DNA of 64,000 nt from Bolinopsis microptera (GCF_026151205.1 NC_087077.1:9663983-9727982), one strand, 5' to 3'. Shown: positions 32,556 through 44,992, counted from the stretch's first letter. Numbers and translations are program-made. The notes: generated by a model not told the origin, from the sequence alone.

Positions 32556-33871
32556 CGTCACTTCAAGCACAATTGCGCGTCGTATCGTACTCGATGCTAG
32601 CCAAAGAGCTTTAATACTTTGGTTTTGGCGTGTTACATCTGAAGTCAGAAGATGAATCCGAGATTGTGGAACCAGATGATACGGTTTTTGAGGCATTTTG
32701 ATACGGTCATTTTAGTCTGTTAAAGTAATTTCAGAGTGCTGGAAATGGTTTCACGGTGTAGGGGGATGTGTTTACTAACTATTTTGACGTCAAAATTATC
32801 GCCAGAGGCTCCCTGAGTCATGGAATGAACGGAATGAACAAAAATGAATTTTTTTCTAAAACTCATCGGATTGCCCCAAAACAGGTCGGAATCGTTTGGT
32901 ATTGACCCTTATAGTGTTCCTACAAAGTTTGGTGGCCCTAGCACTCCAGAACGCCCACTAGAGACTTGATTCCATTTCCGTATCAAAAAGCTGGTTCCTG
33001 AGTATCCGATATTGATACGGTCATTTCAGTCTGTTAAAGGGGCTGCAGAGTGCTGGAGATGATTGTACGGTGTAGGGGGATGTGTTTACTAACTATTTTG
33101 ACGTCAAAATAGTCGCCCAAGACTCCCTGAGTCATGGAATGAACGAAATGAACAAAAATGAACATTTTTCTAAAACTCGTCGGATTGCCCCAAAACAGGT
33201 AGGAATCGTTTGGTATTGACCCTAATAGTGTTCCTACAAATTTTGGTGGCCCTAGCACTCCCAGAACACCCATTATACCCTTGGCTGGATTCAAGAATTT
33301 AGAACCAGTTGAGCAGATAAAACGGATTTTGAGAAATTTTGTCTGCTTGTGTTGTTGCAGAGAGTTGAATTTGGTTCAACAGTATTCAAACAAGATGTGT
33401 TCCAACTTAGTTTTGTAGCCCTACTAGTTTCAGAACGTCCACTAGAATCCGGTTCCATTTTCTTCCAAGAAGCTGTAGACAAGGTTGTTTGAAATTTAAA
33501 TTTAACCTCTCTGGTAATACAACTTTTTACTTGGATGGATTTCAATAATTAAAGAGAGCAGATTGTTACTTTGTTATTTTTGAGATTTGATTTTTTGATA
33601 TCATATGTACAAATGTATAAATCAGTTTCTACAAATTGTAACAGCAATTGGCAGTAATAAAGCGGTAGTAATAGTTTTGCACAACATCAATCATAATATC
33701 ATTCAATACTTCAATACCTTCAAAATAATTTAACTCGGTTATAATAATTTAAACGCAGATCTAAAAGAACTAAGCACAGTAGTAGGATGAAGTTCCAGGC
33801 AAGGTTGGAGGAAGGTAGAGGTGAAGCTGTGGGTAAGGATAGTAGGCTGGGAAGGATCCATTTCTGATCCC

Positions 33872-34027
33872 GCGAGAGCAAATCCAGTTCCAAGTGAGAG
33901 CAAATCCAGTTCCAAGTGAGAGCAAATCCAGTTCCAAGTGAGAGCAAATCCAGTTCCAAGTGAGAGCAAATCCAGTTCCAAGTGAGAGCAAATCCAGTTC
34001 CAAGTGAGAGCAAATCCAGTTCCAAGT
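33872..34027. repeat. 22-bp minisatellite, left arm (about 7 copies)
   Basis: The unit GAGAGCAAATCCAGTTCCAA plus GT is repeated about seven times. It is the reverse complement of the much longer array in the right arm at 43097-43712. Confidence 0.9.
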
Positions 34028-34839
34028 CTCGACAAGCTGCTTATCATTTTGTTCAGGAGGTATGGGAGGCGGGAGCCCGGAGGAAGAATTAGGGTTGGTT
34101 TCTGAAGAGGTAGTGATACCAAGATAGGGGATTAGGGGATGTTAGGTAAGTGCTGATAGCCGATAGGTGCTCCCTAGCTAGTTATAACAAGCTATTTTGT
34201 CCCATTCGTAAATATCTAAGCTTTTGTTGATCTGAAACTCATTGTCTGGAACTGTTGTTATCAAATTCTGGAACTGTTGTAAGCTTTGTCTGGATCCAGC
34301 AGGAGAAGGGGGAAGAAGGAACTCTGTAGCAGGACAAGAAGGCGCAGTCTTCTTTCTTCACGACCAGTTGGCCGCACAAACAATCAGATCACATTCAAAA
34401 TTACATCATATCTCTCATTGCCAGTAATAAATAATTTAAGTTTCACAGTTAACTCCATCCAGTAATTATTATGATAGTAGTTCAAAATACAAACCAATAG
34501 AGCAATGGTCTTTCAACGTTATCTATCTTTGCATCCTGAAGTGGGTTAGGTGAAAATTCGTCGACCGCACGTAATCGTAGATTCAGAGTGTAAACAAAAT
34601 TTGTGAAAATGGGGATCGTACAGTTATTTTTCAAATCTGACAGTTGAGAAGTCAAGAAACGTTCTTTTATCAGGCTAAACGAAATATATCAAACTCGAAA
34701 AGCTGACATTTGCAAATTTATCGAATGAAAAACATGATTCATCTTTAGGTGTATATTTTCATGATATCTAGGATGCAACTTGGAATACTATATATTATAT
34801 ATATACTACAATGTACTGCAATTCAGAAAATTCTAACGC

Positions 34840-36556
34840 CTAAGACTGATGAACGAAAGACTTAGACCTGAAATCAAGTTTAAAAGATCTCAATGTTACT
34901 TTATTGTGCATTCTAGGAGGCTTAGTGGTAGGAGGGACAAACCTATTCTCTATGAAGCTTTGCCTTACCTTAGAGCGGATCATTGGGCCTCTTAAGTGCT
35001 CGTACTGACGGGGATGATGTCCCTTAGATAATGCCCACAAGAAACCTAAAGCCAAAGGACCACAATCATAAGAATTACCCTGCACCTGCGTATCAATATA
35101 CCTAACTAAAGTAGTGAGAGGTCTTAACTTAAGAATACAGTGAGTGATGGACTTATCTAAAACAGTACTGTTCTCTAAACTAGCTGAGGTTTTCATGGAA
35201 TCAAAAATTTCTACAACATGAGGTTCACTTATGAAAGTAAGGGCGTTAGATATACAGAACCAATGTAAATTACTAGGATTAATTATCTGGATAAACTTAC
35301 TGTCAACTGGACTAAAACTACTATAACTATAAGGACTGGATAAGCAAGTGTCTTGAAATGAAAATGAGTTGGAACGATGAATTCTACACATGTTGCTATA
35401 ACTATTAACTATAATATCATCATACCATGTACTAGAACTTTGACAAATATCATATTGCTCCGAATACATACTAAGTCTTCCTGTGTCGGAGTGAGTGAGC
35501 CAGTTACTAGATACTGAAGTTGATTTTGATTCTGCACTAACCTTAATCTTCTTACGCTTAGCACCAGCTTGTGACGGCTGTGCTCTCTTAAAGCCTGAGG
35601 ACGGTTCAAAATCAAATATATCAAGTACTGGGCGCTTACTTTTATCAACACTAGGTGCGGGCTTAGACTGATCAGAAACAGGGGTACTTAACTTAGATTA
35701 CAAGACAGGCTGAACGTGAAAATTCTAGGAATGCATGTTTAGAGAGTAGATTAGACTTAGTGTTGGAAAACTCATAGTAATGATCGTCTAGACGTATAAA
35801 GCTTGAGTATGAACCTTGACCAGTCTTACTTACAAATGCTAGGGTATCGAACTTGAGCTGACTATCTGCATATTCAACATCGAAGTGTGTACGAACACCA
35901 TTCAGCTGTTTGGTGTCGTCACACTGAGTCATGATTATGAAGTCGGTATTCGAGCTCAAGGATTCAACTATCGTACTAAGACCAATACCCATGTTCAAGG
36001 AAGTTGTCGCTGACATCTCAACCAGGACTCCGAGTTTTCGAAGGTCTGGGAGGAAAGCAACGGAAAAGATAGAGCAAGGGTCCGTGGTAGATCCATCAGC
36101 GCCCATAACTTGCTTATCAATTTCTTTCTTCATCCTAAAATGGGTTATCTGATCGTAGGAGGACTTACCTAACGCAAATGAAATAACTTCGTGGCTCAAA
36201 CATTTCTCCTCCTTCAGAATAGGCTCACCTAAGTTACTAAAAGCAACAGAGTACACTACAGAATTAAAAGCAGAACTGTCATCAGAAGGATCCTGAAGAA
36301 CAGGCGTTGGATGGGGAGATTTCAAATCACCAGTAGGTGGAGCATCAAAGCGGGCTGATGTTGTAGATTTATCAACACCGTTTCGAGTCAGAATTCCCAA
36401 ATCATCGACAACACACTCTTCTCCAGCATCTTTCTTAGCTATACGTCTGAATTTCTCATTAATGGCCTTGTTATGTACACTAGTAAGATAAGAAACAAAT
36501 AAGATGTGTTGCTCAGGAGACATTTCATTACAAAAACTCTTAGTAAGTGCAAGCAC
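34840..36556 (-). pseudogene. Left-arm copy of the ULP1-like protease, frameshifted
   Basis: A reversed copy of the protease region at 39614-41338. Two open pieces (36556-35693 and 35469-34840) are separated by a 2-base loss near 35697, where the right arm reads AATCTTTAAG and this arm AATCTAAG. The shift brings in a stop directly. The catalytic part downstream (LHWFC, DSYDCG-like core as NSYDCGPLALGF) is still readable in its own frame. The N-terminal transposase part is absent, because the inverted copy ends at 36556. Only a few residues differ from the right copy, so the duplication is young or the arms are homogenised by gene conversion. Confidence 0.8.
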
Positions 36557-36800
36557 GTGGTTGATGATTTGGGTTGAGCTGATGATTTGGGTTGAGCTAA
36601 TGATTTGGGTTGAGCTGATGATTTGGGTTGAGCTGATGATTTGGCTTGAGCTGATGATTTAGGTTGAGCTGATGATTTGGGTTGAGCTGATGATATGGGT
36701 TGAGCTAATGATTTGGGTTGAGCTGATGATTTGGGTTGAGCTGATGATTTGGGTTGAGCTAATGATTTGGGTTGAGCTTATGATTTGGGATGAGCTGATG
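36557..36800. repeat. 18-bp minisatellite at the palindrome centre
   Basis: GATGATTTGGGTTGAGCT is repeated about 13 times with few substitutions. It starts exactly where the inverted similarity between the transposon arms ends. Confidence 0.9.
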
Positions 36801-37910
36801 ATTTGGGTGGATCAGATGATTTAGGTGGCAGAGATGAGTTATCTATTTTGTTGGTCTCAGTTTAAATCTGAAAGCCATTGAATATGTTTGCCACTGCTTT
36901 TCAGCTGATCATAAATAATTTAAAATAGGGTTCAGTGTTCTGACCATTTGTGTGTGTAGATGAAGCAAGGTCAGGAACCCAGCACGGTGAAGAATTAGGC
37001 CGGTTATCTAGCAAAGATCTCTGTCACTATACTTTTGTTGCATAGTATCATTAGTATCATCATTAAAGATTGTGCCTACACAACTTTATTAAGGTAAATG
37101 TTAGACAGTGTTATTTCGAATACATCTCAGCACAAATATTATCAGCTTCATCAATCTTGATATCTTAACGATGACCCTGGTCAAACAATTTAAAACTTCT
37201 GTAATTTCATTTCTAGTATCATGCGTATAGGAAATCGATAAGGCTTTAAAATGAGATGTTCGGCGATCTTTTAGCTCAATCACGAGACTTAGTAGGAGTG
37301 ATTGAACTGCAAGGGACAATTGAGGCTAACGAATTAGCAGTTCCAAGTTAAGTTTAATATAGTAACGAATATTAAGTATAATAACGAATGAATTATACAT
37401 AACAGGTCGTACACGCCACAGAATTAAAAACGTTCGGCCTGATCGAGCTGGTATAAAGGTATAACATGGGTAAGGCGCTGAACGTTTGCGGAGTTACAAT
37501 CGCGAGCCACAAACGCGAAACTTTCAAAAGGCAGTTGCGCGGCTTATAGGTAAAATTATAAATTAGCTTTAGACTACAATTAGCTTATAAAAAATTATTG
37601 TATTTAGTATACATTTTATTTATAAATTGTAAATTAGATATAATTTAATTCAAAACAATATGCAAAAAAATCAAAATAAACAATAAACATTCGAAAGCTA
37701 ATTTTTAATTTTACTAATAAGCCGCGCAACTATATTCGGAAGTATCGCGTTGGTAGCTTGCGATTTTAACTCCGCAAACGTTCAGCTCATCAGTGCAACC
37801 GTTCGATCAAAACGGTTTTAATTCTGTGGCGTGTAGTATGCAATTCATTCGATATTAAGATATTACGGCCGTATATGGCGGATATAATTTGAAACTGTTT
37901 TTAGATCTTG
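36801..37910. other. Transposon centre, noncoding, with a 500-bp palindrome
   Basis: 37360-37866 is an imperfect inverted repeat. ACACGCCACAGAATTAAAA (37409) pairs with TTTTAATTCTGTGGCGTGT (37817), and GCGCTGAACGTTTGCGGAG pairs with CTCCGCAAACGTTCAGC; an AT-rich loop lies between. It sits directly upstream of the transposase frame. It may be a separate MITE or the 5' control region of the element. 36801-37359 shows nothing recognisable. Confidence 0.5.
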
Positions 37911-39485
37911 ATGGATAATAAAGTAAGTCCGGCTGTTGATTGGAAAGACCCTTTTCGATGGGGTCTTTATGGTCAAAAATTCAATACTATAGCAAGTTAA
38001 GTCGTGTACTAGTTACTTATGACAGAGTATCGAAGACTACTAAGTGTGCGTGTGGAATTAAATCCTGCATACATAGGAAGATTGCTGTCCTCGTCTCGGA
38101 GACTGATCCCTTGCTTGGTGAGTCACGTCCTGAAGACGAAGTGGATGAGAAGGAACTTGAACTCGCTGAGCAGATGATGGATTATATTCTCGATAACAAG
38201 AGGATACCATTTGACGTTCGTGAGTTTAAGCAGATGAAGCCTAAGTCTGAATTCTCTCCACTAGAGACTAAGTGTAATAAATGTGACATAGATCTTATAA
38301 CTTCTAACATAAGTAATCGTGGCTGTATATTTACTTTGTATGAAAAGAAGACATGTATTAAAGTAATCACTAAGTCTTGTCCTAGTTGTTCTTTGAAATA
38401 TAGGTATTCCGAGCATTCTGATGGATATTTTAATTATAATAATAACTCATTTTTCTCAATTACCCTTATGGAGGCTACCCTTGCTGCTTGGACCAAGAAC
38501 ACTTCCCTTTCCTCTTTTTTTGATATCATGAAAGTTATTACTGACCAGGCCTATAACATCCATTTATTACTTAATGCTGTGAAAGCATATATGGCTCTTA
38601 AGGACTTGAATCTAGATGAGCATTTGAATTGTTATCGTTGTGGCTACTTCCCTGTGTACTTGACTTATGATGTTATCCGTAGTGTCTGTTTTGACGTAAA
38701 GCCTGGTGAGATTACCAATCATGAGTATGGCAGTTCCTCATTGTTGCATGATAATTGTTCTAGGCATAATTTGGCCAGGGGTTTGCTAGATAATAAATCT
38801 CCACATTTCAATAAAAATCTTGAGCACTTTTCAGTTAAGTTAGGACAGACCCTTCCAGTTTCCACCTATAGTTAGCTCCAAGAATTTCAGTAGTATAGAT
38901 CCCTACACCAGGTCCCTTATTTCTGAGGATAGACCTGAGGAGATTACGCTACCTCTTGAGCGTATTGAGCAGTTAGTAAATTCCAAAAACTCTTATAAGC
39001 ACTTAAAGGATATTTGTAATTCATTGAACATAGATACACGTGGTGGTAAGGCTCATATGGCAGCTAGGCTTATAGATAGTGAGGGTAATACACAGTTATA
39101 CTCGGTTATCCGTAAGAATTTCACTAAGATTTCTGGTAAGTCAGGAGGTGTGTTACGGGCATTTTGTCGTCATGGTGTTTGTTATGGCCTTAAATTCCTC
39201 ACGTTGCCTGAATCAGTCTCAGACTATGCCAATCTTGTCACTTCTTTCAAAGTTCAACCTAGTTTTAACTTTTCTGATATAGCCACTACTTGGGCCAATC
39301 ATATGGAGCATCACTATCCAGGTTTCTTTAGACCTCATAGAGGACGCTTAGGTGACCCTGAGGATCCCAAATCTGAGATGTTAAAGATGGCCGTAAATCA
39401 GTTTTATTTAACCACAGTACCTTCACAACTAGTGAGCTTGATATTGGCAATTATAATCATGACACTGTTCATCCCATTAGCTTAA
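37911..39485 (+). pseudogene. KDZ-like transposase: SWIM finger and DDE-like region, frameshifted
   Basis: Two open pieces. 37940-38875 has a SWIM zinc finger near its start (VTYDRVSKTTKCACGIKSCI, then H: pattern CxCx4CxH), then CNKCD...CPSC cysteine pairs, then NCYRCGYFPVYLTYD, the likely first catalytic Asp strand. 38868-39485 has a second block GGVLRAFCRHGVCYGLKFL, then SVSDYANLVTSFK and FSDIATTWANH, which fits the CxHG...D.......DIA region of Kyakuja-Dileera-Zisupton transposases. A one-base gain in a T run near 38860 shifts the frame between the pieces, and a second shift near 39380-39410 leads into the protease frame. An ATG at 37911 opens the preceding codons in yet another frame. The protein probably acted in the nucleus on the element's ends. 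This copy looks dead. KDZ membership is by motif order only. Confidence 0.6.
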
Positions 39486-41338
39486 TTACTTCTGTACTTT
39501 CACTGTTTGATATCTTTCATGAGTCTAATCAAACTCTTTCTGATACATACCTAAGGTCGGTTAAGTGTACTAATCTTGCTCCTTATTTGAACACTTCTGT
39601 AGTTGAGCAGCAAAACCACGTGCTTGCACTTACTAAGAGTTTTTGTAATGAAATGTCTCCTGAGCAACACATCTTATTTGTTTCTTATCTTACTAGTGTA
39701 CATAACAAGGCCATTAATGAGAAATTCAGACGTATAGCTAAGAAAGATGCTGGAGAAGAGTGTGTTGTCGATGATTTGGGAATTCTGACTCGAAACGGTG
39801 TTGATAAATCTACAACATCAGCCCGCTTTGATGCTCCACCTACTGGTGATTTGAAATCTCCCCATCCAACGCCTGTTCTTCAGGATCCTTCTGATGACAG
39901 TTCTGCTTTTAATTCTGTAGTGTACTCTGTTGCTTTTAGTAACTTAGGTGAGCCTATTCTGAAGGAGGAGAAATGTTTGAGCCACGAAGTTATTTCATTT
40001 GCGTTAGGTAAGTCCTCCTACGATCAGATAACCCATTTTAGGATGAAGAAAGAAATTGATAAGCAAGTTATGGGCGCTGATGGATCTACCACGGACCCTT
40101 GCTCTATCTTTTCCGTTGCTTTCCTCCCAGACCTTCGAAAACTCGGAGTCCTGGTTGAGATGTCAGCGACAACTTCCTTGAACATGGGTATTGGTCTTAG
40201 TACGATAGTTGAATCCTTGAGCTCGAATACCGACTTCATAATCATGACTCAGTGTGACGACACCAAACAGCTGAATGGTGTTCGTACACACTTCGATGTT
40301 GAATATGCAGATAGTCAGCTCAAGTTCGATACCCTAGCATTTGTAAGTAAGACTGGTCAAGGTTCATACTCAAGCTTTATACGTCTAGACGATCATTACT
40401 ATGAGTTTTCCAACACTAAGTCTAATCTACTCTCTAAACATGCATTCCTAGAATTTTCACGTTTAGCCTGTCTTGTAATCTTTAAGTTAAGTACCCCTGT
40501 TTCTGATCAGTCTAAGCCCGCACCTAGTGTTGATAAAAGTAAGCGCCCAGTACTTGATATATTTGATTTTGAACCGTCTTCAGGCTTTAAGAGAGCACAG
40601 CCGTCACAAGCTGGTGCTAAGCGTAAGAAGATTAAGGTTAGTGCAGAATCAAAATCAACTTCAGTATCTAGTAACTGGCTCACTCACTCCGACACAGGAA
40701 GACTTAGTATGTATTCGGAGCAATATGATAGTTGTCAAAGTTCTAGTGCATGGTATGATGATATTATAGTTAATAGTTATAGCAACATGTGTAGAATTCA
40801 TCGTTCCAACTCATTTTCATTTCAAGACACTTGCTTATCCAGTCCTTATAGTTATAGTAGTTTTAGTCCAGTTGACAGTAAGTTTATCCAGATAATTAAT
40901 CCTAGTAATTTACATTGGTTCTGTATATCTAACGCCCTTACTTTCATAAGTGAACCTCATGTTGTAGAAATTTTTGATTCCATGAAAACCTCAGCTAGTT
41001 TAGAGAACAGTACTGTTTTAGATAAGTCCATCACTCACTGTATTCTTAAGTTAAGACCTCTCACTACTTTAGTTAGGTATATTGATACGCAGGTGCAGGG
41101 TAATTCTTATGATTGTGGTCCTTTGGCTTTAGGTTTCTTGTGGGCATTATCTAAGGGACATCATCCCCGTCAGTACGAGCACTTAAGAGGCCCAATGATC
41201 CGCTCTAAGGTAAGGCAAAGCTTCATAGAGAATAGGTTTGTCCCTCCTACCACTAAGCCTCCTAGAATGCACAATAAAGTAACATTGAGATCTTTTAAAC
41301 TTGATTTCAGGTCTAAGTCTTTCGTTCATCAGTCTTAG
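39377..41338 (+). CDS. C48/ULP1-like cysteine protease part of the transposon protein
   Basis: An open frame of about 650 codons, in line with the transposase upstream apart from frameshifts, so it was probably the C-terminal half of one polyprotein. The last 200 residues have the ULP1 fold signature: SNLHWFCISNAL (catalytic His next to Trp), then VEIFDSM (Asp), then QVQGNSYDCGPLALGFLWAL (oxyanion Gln and catalytic Cys in DCG). Such proteases cleave SUMO-like tags, and several large DNA-transposon groups carry them, including KDZ. The middle (residues about 100-400) has no clear domain; a Lys/Arg-rich patch (GAKRKKIKV) may be a nuclear signal. No ATG occurs close to the open start, which supports its being an internal piece. 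The catalytic residues are intact. Confidence 0.7.
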   Translation, partial: DVKDGRKSVLFNHSTFTTSELDIGNYNHDTVHPISLITSVLSLFDIFHESNQTLSDTYLRSVKCTNLAPYLNTSVVEQQNHVLALTKSFCNEMSPEQHILFVSYLTSVHNKAINEKFRRIAKKDAGEECVVDDLGILTRNGVDKSTTSARFDAPPTGDLKSPHPTPVLQDPSDDSSAFNSVVYSVAFSNLGEPILKEEKCLSHEVISFALGKSSYDQITHFRMKKEIDKQVMGADGSTTDPCSIFSVAFLPDLRKLGVLVEMSATTSLNMGIGLSTIVESLSSNTDFIIMTQCDDTKQLNGVRTHFDVEYADSQLKFDTLAFVSKTGQGSYSSFIRLDDHYYEFSNTKSNLLSKHAFLEFSRLACLVIFKLSTPVSDQSKPAPSVDKSKRPVLDIFDFEPSSGFKRAQPSQAGAKRKKIKVSAESKSTSVSSNWLTHSDTGRLSMYSEQYDSCQSSSAWYDDIIVNSYSNMCRIHRSNSFSFQDTCLSSPYSYSSFSPVDSKFIQIINPSNLHWFCISNALTFISEPHVVEIFDSMKTSASLENSTVLDKSITHCILKLRPLTTLVRYIDTQVQGNSYDCGPLALGFLWALSKGHHPRQYEHLRGPMIRSKVRQSFIENRFVPPTTKPPRMHNKVTLRSFKLDFRSKSFVHQS

Positions 41339-41485
41339 GTGTTAGAATTTTCTGAATTGCAGTACATTGTAGTATATACATAATATATAGTATTCCAAGT
41401 TGCATCCTAGATATCATGAAAATATACACCTAAAGATGAATCATGTTTTTCATTCGATAAATTTGCAAATGTCAGCTTTTCGAGT

Positions 41486-42452
41486 TATCTGGGGTTTTGC
41501 TGCCAAATCCCATATAGAAACACTATTTGTTAAACAGAAAATGGGTCTTAGAGCAATACTACCAGGTTTTGTTAATTACTGGTACAAAGATGGTACACCA
41601 CCAGCAAGTACCAAGTCTGGTTTCTATGTACACAAAATATTGACAGTTCAAAGTATCATCGTGAAGAACGCATTAGTTTTTATACATAAGCTAAAAAACT
41701 TCCCAAGTCTAGTGCCTCCCTCTATAAAGAAAACAATACCTAACAGTGCACCAATATTTAACGTCGCCGATCCGGATTCGAGTCTTACAACTTTATGGTC
41801 AGATGAATACGGTAAACACCCTTACAATAATTCAGTATTCTACAAAGGTCCACTATTAGCAATAAACAGATATAGTGTCGCAGCAACTTCCTTGCCAAGT
41901 CTATTCAACCTTAACATCTACAAAAGGTGCATAAAAAACATGCTCATTGATCAACAAAACGAGGGCATTGCAGACGAATGGCCTAACTTTATGTTATACA
42001 ATATAACGGGACTAAGGAAATCAGAGCGCAACATCAACCGTAATGCTAATAATAACTCTGTCCCATAAGCACGCCATCACAGAATCAATTTCACTGCATA
42101 CCATCTCAGTTACACTGCCATCAATTCGCCAGCAAAAACGGCATGACGCTATGCGACTGATAACAGTCGTTAAATTTTAAAAATTTTGGAATTGCTAGCT
42201 AGCAGTAGCTATGCGCCTGTTTCCACTCTAACAACTCTAAAAGCATATTAATATGATAATTTCAACTAAAGGCAACTTTATATGTGCTCAGCTATGTTTT
42301 GTTTCGACAAGCTCTATTATATACATTTTAATCGTTTTAATGAGATCTAATCTTGTATGAGTTTTGAGTTTGAATTGATAACACTTATTATATATATTAT
42401 TTTTTGAGTAAACATTGGCTGGTACTTCGGGCCGGTCCCCAACAAAAAAAAA
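41486..42452 (+). mobile_element. Nested 5'-truncated LINE with poly(A) end
   Basis: The left arm lacks this block: there CGAGTTTGATATATTTCG is continuous. Here CGAG is followed by about 965 bp that end in an A-rich tail (AACAAAAAAAAA at 42441-42452) before GATATATTTCG resumes. It encodes the last part of a reverse transcriptase protein: FRVIWGFAAKSHIETLFVKQ, PGFVNYWYKDG, SFYVHK-like and IYKRCIKNMLIDQQ blocks, with a stop at 42068 and a 3' UTR. It is a textbook truncated LINE insertion and younger than the arm duplication. Confidence 0.75.
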
Positions 42453-43096
42453 GATATATTTCGTTTAGCCTGATAAAAGAACGTTTCTTGACTTCTCAAC
42501 TGTCAGATTTGAAAAATAACTGTACGATCCCCATTTTCACAAATTTTGTTTACACTCTGAATCTACGATTACGTGCGGTCGACGAATTTTCACCCACTTC
42601 AGGATGCAAAGATAGATAACGTTGAAAGACCATTGCTCTATTGGTTTGTATTTTGAACTACTATCATAATAATTACTGGATGGAGTTAACTGTGAAACTT
42701 AAATTATTCATTACTGGCGATGAGAGATATGATGTAATTTTGAATGTGATCTGATTGTTTGTGCGGCCAACTGGTCGTGAAGAAAGAAGACTGTGCCTTC
42801 TTGTCCTGCTACAGAGTTCCTTCTTCCCCCTTCTCCTGCTGGATCCAGACAAAGCTTACAACAGTTCCAGAATTTGATAACAACAGTTCCAGACAATGAG
42901 TTTCAGATCAACAAAAGCTTATATATTTACGAATGGGACAAAATAGCTTGTTATAACTAGCTAGGGAGCACCTATCAGCACTTACCTAGCATCCCCTAAT
43001 CCCCTATCTTGGTATCACTACCTCTTCAGAAACCAACCCTAATTCTTCCTCCGGGCTCCCATACCTCCTGAACAAAATGATAAGCAGCTTGTCGAG

Positions 43097-43712
43097 ACTT
43101 GGAACTGGATTTGCTCTCACTTGGAACTGGATTTGCTCTCACTTGGAACTGGATTTGCTCTCACTTGGAACTGGATTTGCTCTCACTTGGAACTGGATTT
43201 GCTCTCACTTGGAACTGGATTTGCTCTCACTTGGAACTGGATTTGCTCTCACTTGGAACTGGATTTGCTCTCACTTGGAACTGGATTTGCTCTCACTTGG
43301 AACTGGATTTGCTCTCACTTGGAACTGGATTTGCTCTCACCTGGAACTGGATTTGCTCTCACTTGGAACTGGATTTGCTCTCACTTGGAACTGGATTTGC
43401 TCTCACTTGGAACTATGTTTGCTCTCACTTGGAACTGGATTTGCTCTCACTTGGAACTGGATTTGCTCTCACTTGGAACTGGATTTGCTCTCACTTGGAA
43501 CTGGATTTGCTCTCACTTGGAACTGGATTTGCTCTCACTTGGAACTGGATTTGCTCTCACTTGGAACTGGATTTGCTCTCACTTGGAACTGGATTTGCTC
43601 TCACTTGGAACTGGATTTGCTCTCACTTGGAACTGGATTTGCTCTCACTTGGAACTGGATTTGCTCTCACTTGGAACTGGATTTGCTCTCACTTGGAACT
43701 GGATTTGCTCTC
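43097..43712. repeat. 22-bp minisatellite, right arm (about 28 copies)
   Basis: CTTGGAACTGGATTTGCTCT plus CA is repeated about 28 times with very few changes (for example ACTATGTTTG near 43411). As 22 is not a multiple of 3, every forward frame cycles through the same 22-residue peptide, so long ORFs of 231-256 codons appear in all three frames without being genes. Confidence 0.95.
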
Positions 43713-44269
43713 GCGGGATCAGAAATGGATCCTTCCCAGCCTACTATCCTTACCCACAGCTTCACCTCTACCTTCCTCCAACCTTGCCTGGAACTTCATC
43801 CTACTACTGTGCTTAGTTCTTTTAGATCTGCGTTTAAATTATTATAACCGAGTTAAATTATTTTGAAGGTATTGAAGTATTGAATGATATTATGATTGAT
43901 GTTGTGCAAAACTATTACTACCGCTTTATTACTGCCAATTGCTGTTACAATTTGTAGAAACTGATTTATACATTTATACATATGATATCAAAAAATCAAA
44001 TCTCAAAAATAACAAAGTAACAATCTGCTCTCTTTAATTATTGAAATCCATCCAAGTAAAAAGTTGTATTACCAGAGAGGTTAAATTTAAATTTCAAACA
44101 ACCTTGTCTACAGCTTCTTGGAAGAAAATGGAACCGGATTCTAGTGGACGTTCTGAAACTGGTAGGGCTACAAAACTAAGTTGGACACATCTTGTTTGAA
44201 TACTGTTGAACCAAATTCAACTCTCTGCAACAACACAAGCAGACAAAATTTCTCAAAATCCGTTTTATC

Positions 44270-44900
44270 TGCTCAACTGGTTCTAAATTCTTGAATCCAG
44301 CCAAGGATATAATGGGTGTTTTGGGAGTGCTAGGGCCACCAAACTTTGTAGGAACACTATTAGGGTCAAAACCAAACGATTCCTACCTGTTTTGGGGCCA
44401 TCCGACGAGTTTTAGAAAAATGTTCATTTTTGTTCATAATTTCGTTCATTCCATGACTCAGGGAGTCTTGGGCGACTATTTTGACGTCAAAATAGTTAGT
44501 AAACACATCCCCCTACACCGTACAATCATCTCCAGCACTCTGCAGCCCCTTTAACAGACTGAAATGACCGTATCAATATCGGATACTCAGGAACCAGCTT
44601 TTTGGTACGGAAATGGAATCAAGTCTCTAGTGGGCGTTCTGGGAGTGCTAGGGCCACCAAACTTTGTAGGAACACTATTAGGGTCAATACCAAACGATTC
44701 CGACCTGTTTTGGGGCAATCCGACGAGTTTTAGAAAAAAATTAATTTCTGTTCATTCCGTTCATTCCATGACTCAGGGAGCCTCTGGCGACAATTTTGAC
44801 GTCAAAATAGTTAGTAAACACATCCCCCTACGTTACACCGTGAAACCATTTCCAGCACTCTGAAACTACTTTAACAGACTAAAATGACCGTATCAAAATG
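44270..44900. repeat. Subterminal duplicated blocks of the transposon
   Basis: A block of about 330 bp (GGAGTGCTAGGGCCACCAAA and following, to TGAAATGACCGTATCAA) occurs twice in tandem at about 44322-44580 and 44640-44895. The left arm has the reverse pair at about 32700-33270. The open frames here (87 and 99 codons) are repeat by-products. Confidence 0.65.
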
Positions 44901-44992
44901 CCTCAAAAACCGTATCATCTGGTTCCACAATCTCGGATTCATCTTCTGACTTCAGATGTAACACGCCAAAACCAAAGTATTAAAGCTCTTTG

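Noticed and set aside
33034-33294. 86-codon ORF repeated at 44291-44863
   Set aside because: It falls in subterminal duplicated noncoding blocks of the transposon; the frame differs between copies by indels and shows no domain.
43077-43866. Three overlapping ORFs of 231-256 codons encoding a 22-residue repeat
   Set aside because: They are the three frames of a 22-bp minisatellite without stops; the same peptide in all frames shows that it is a repeat artefact.
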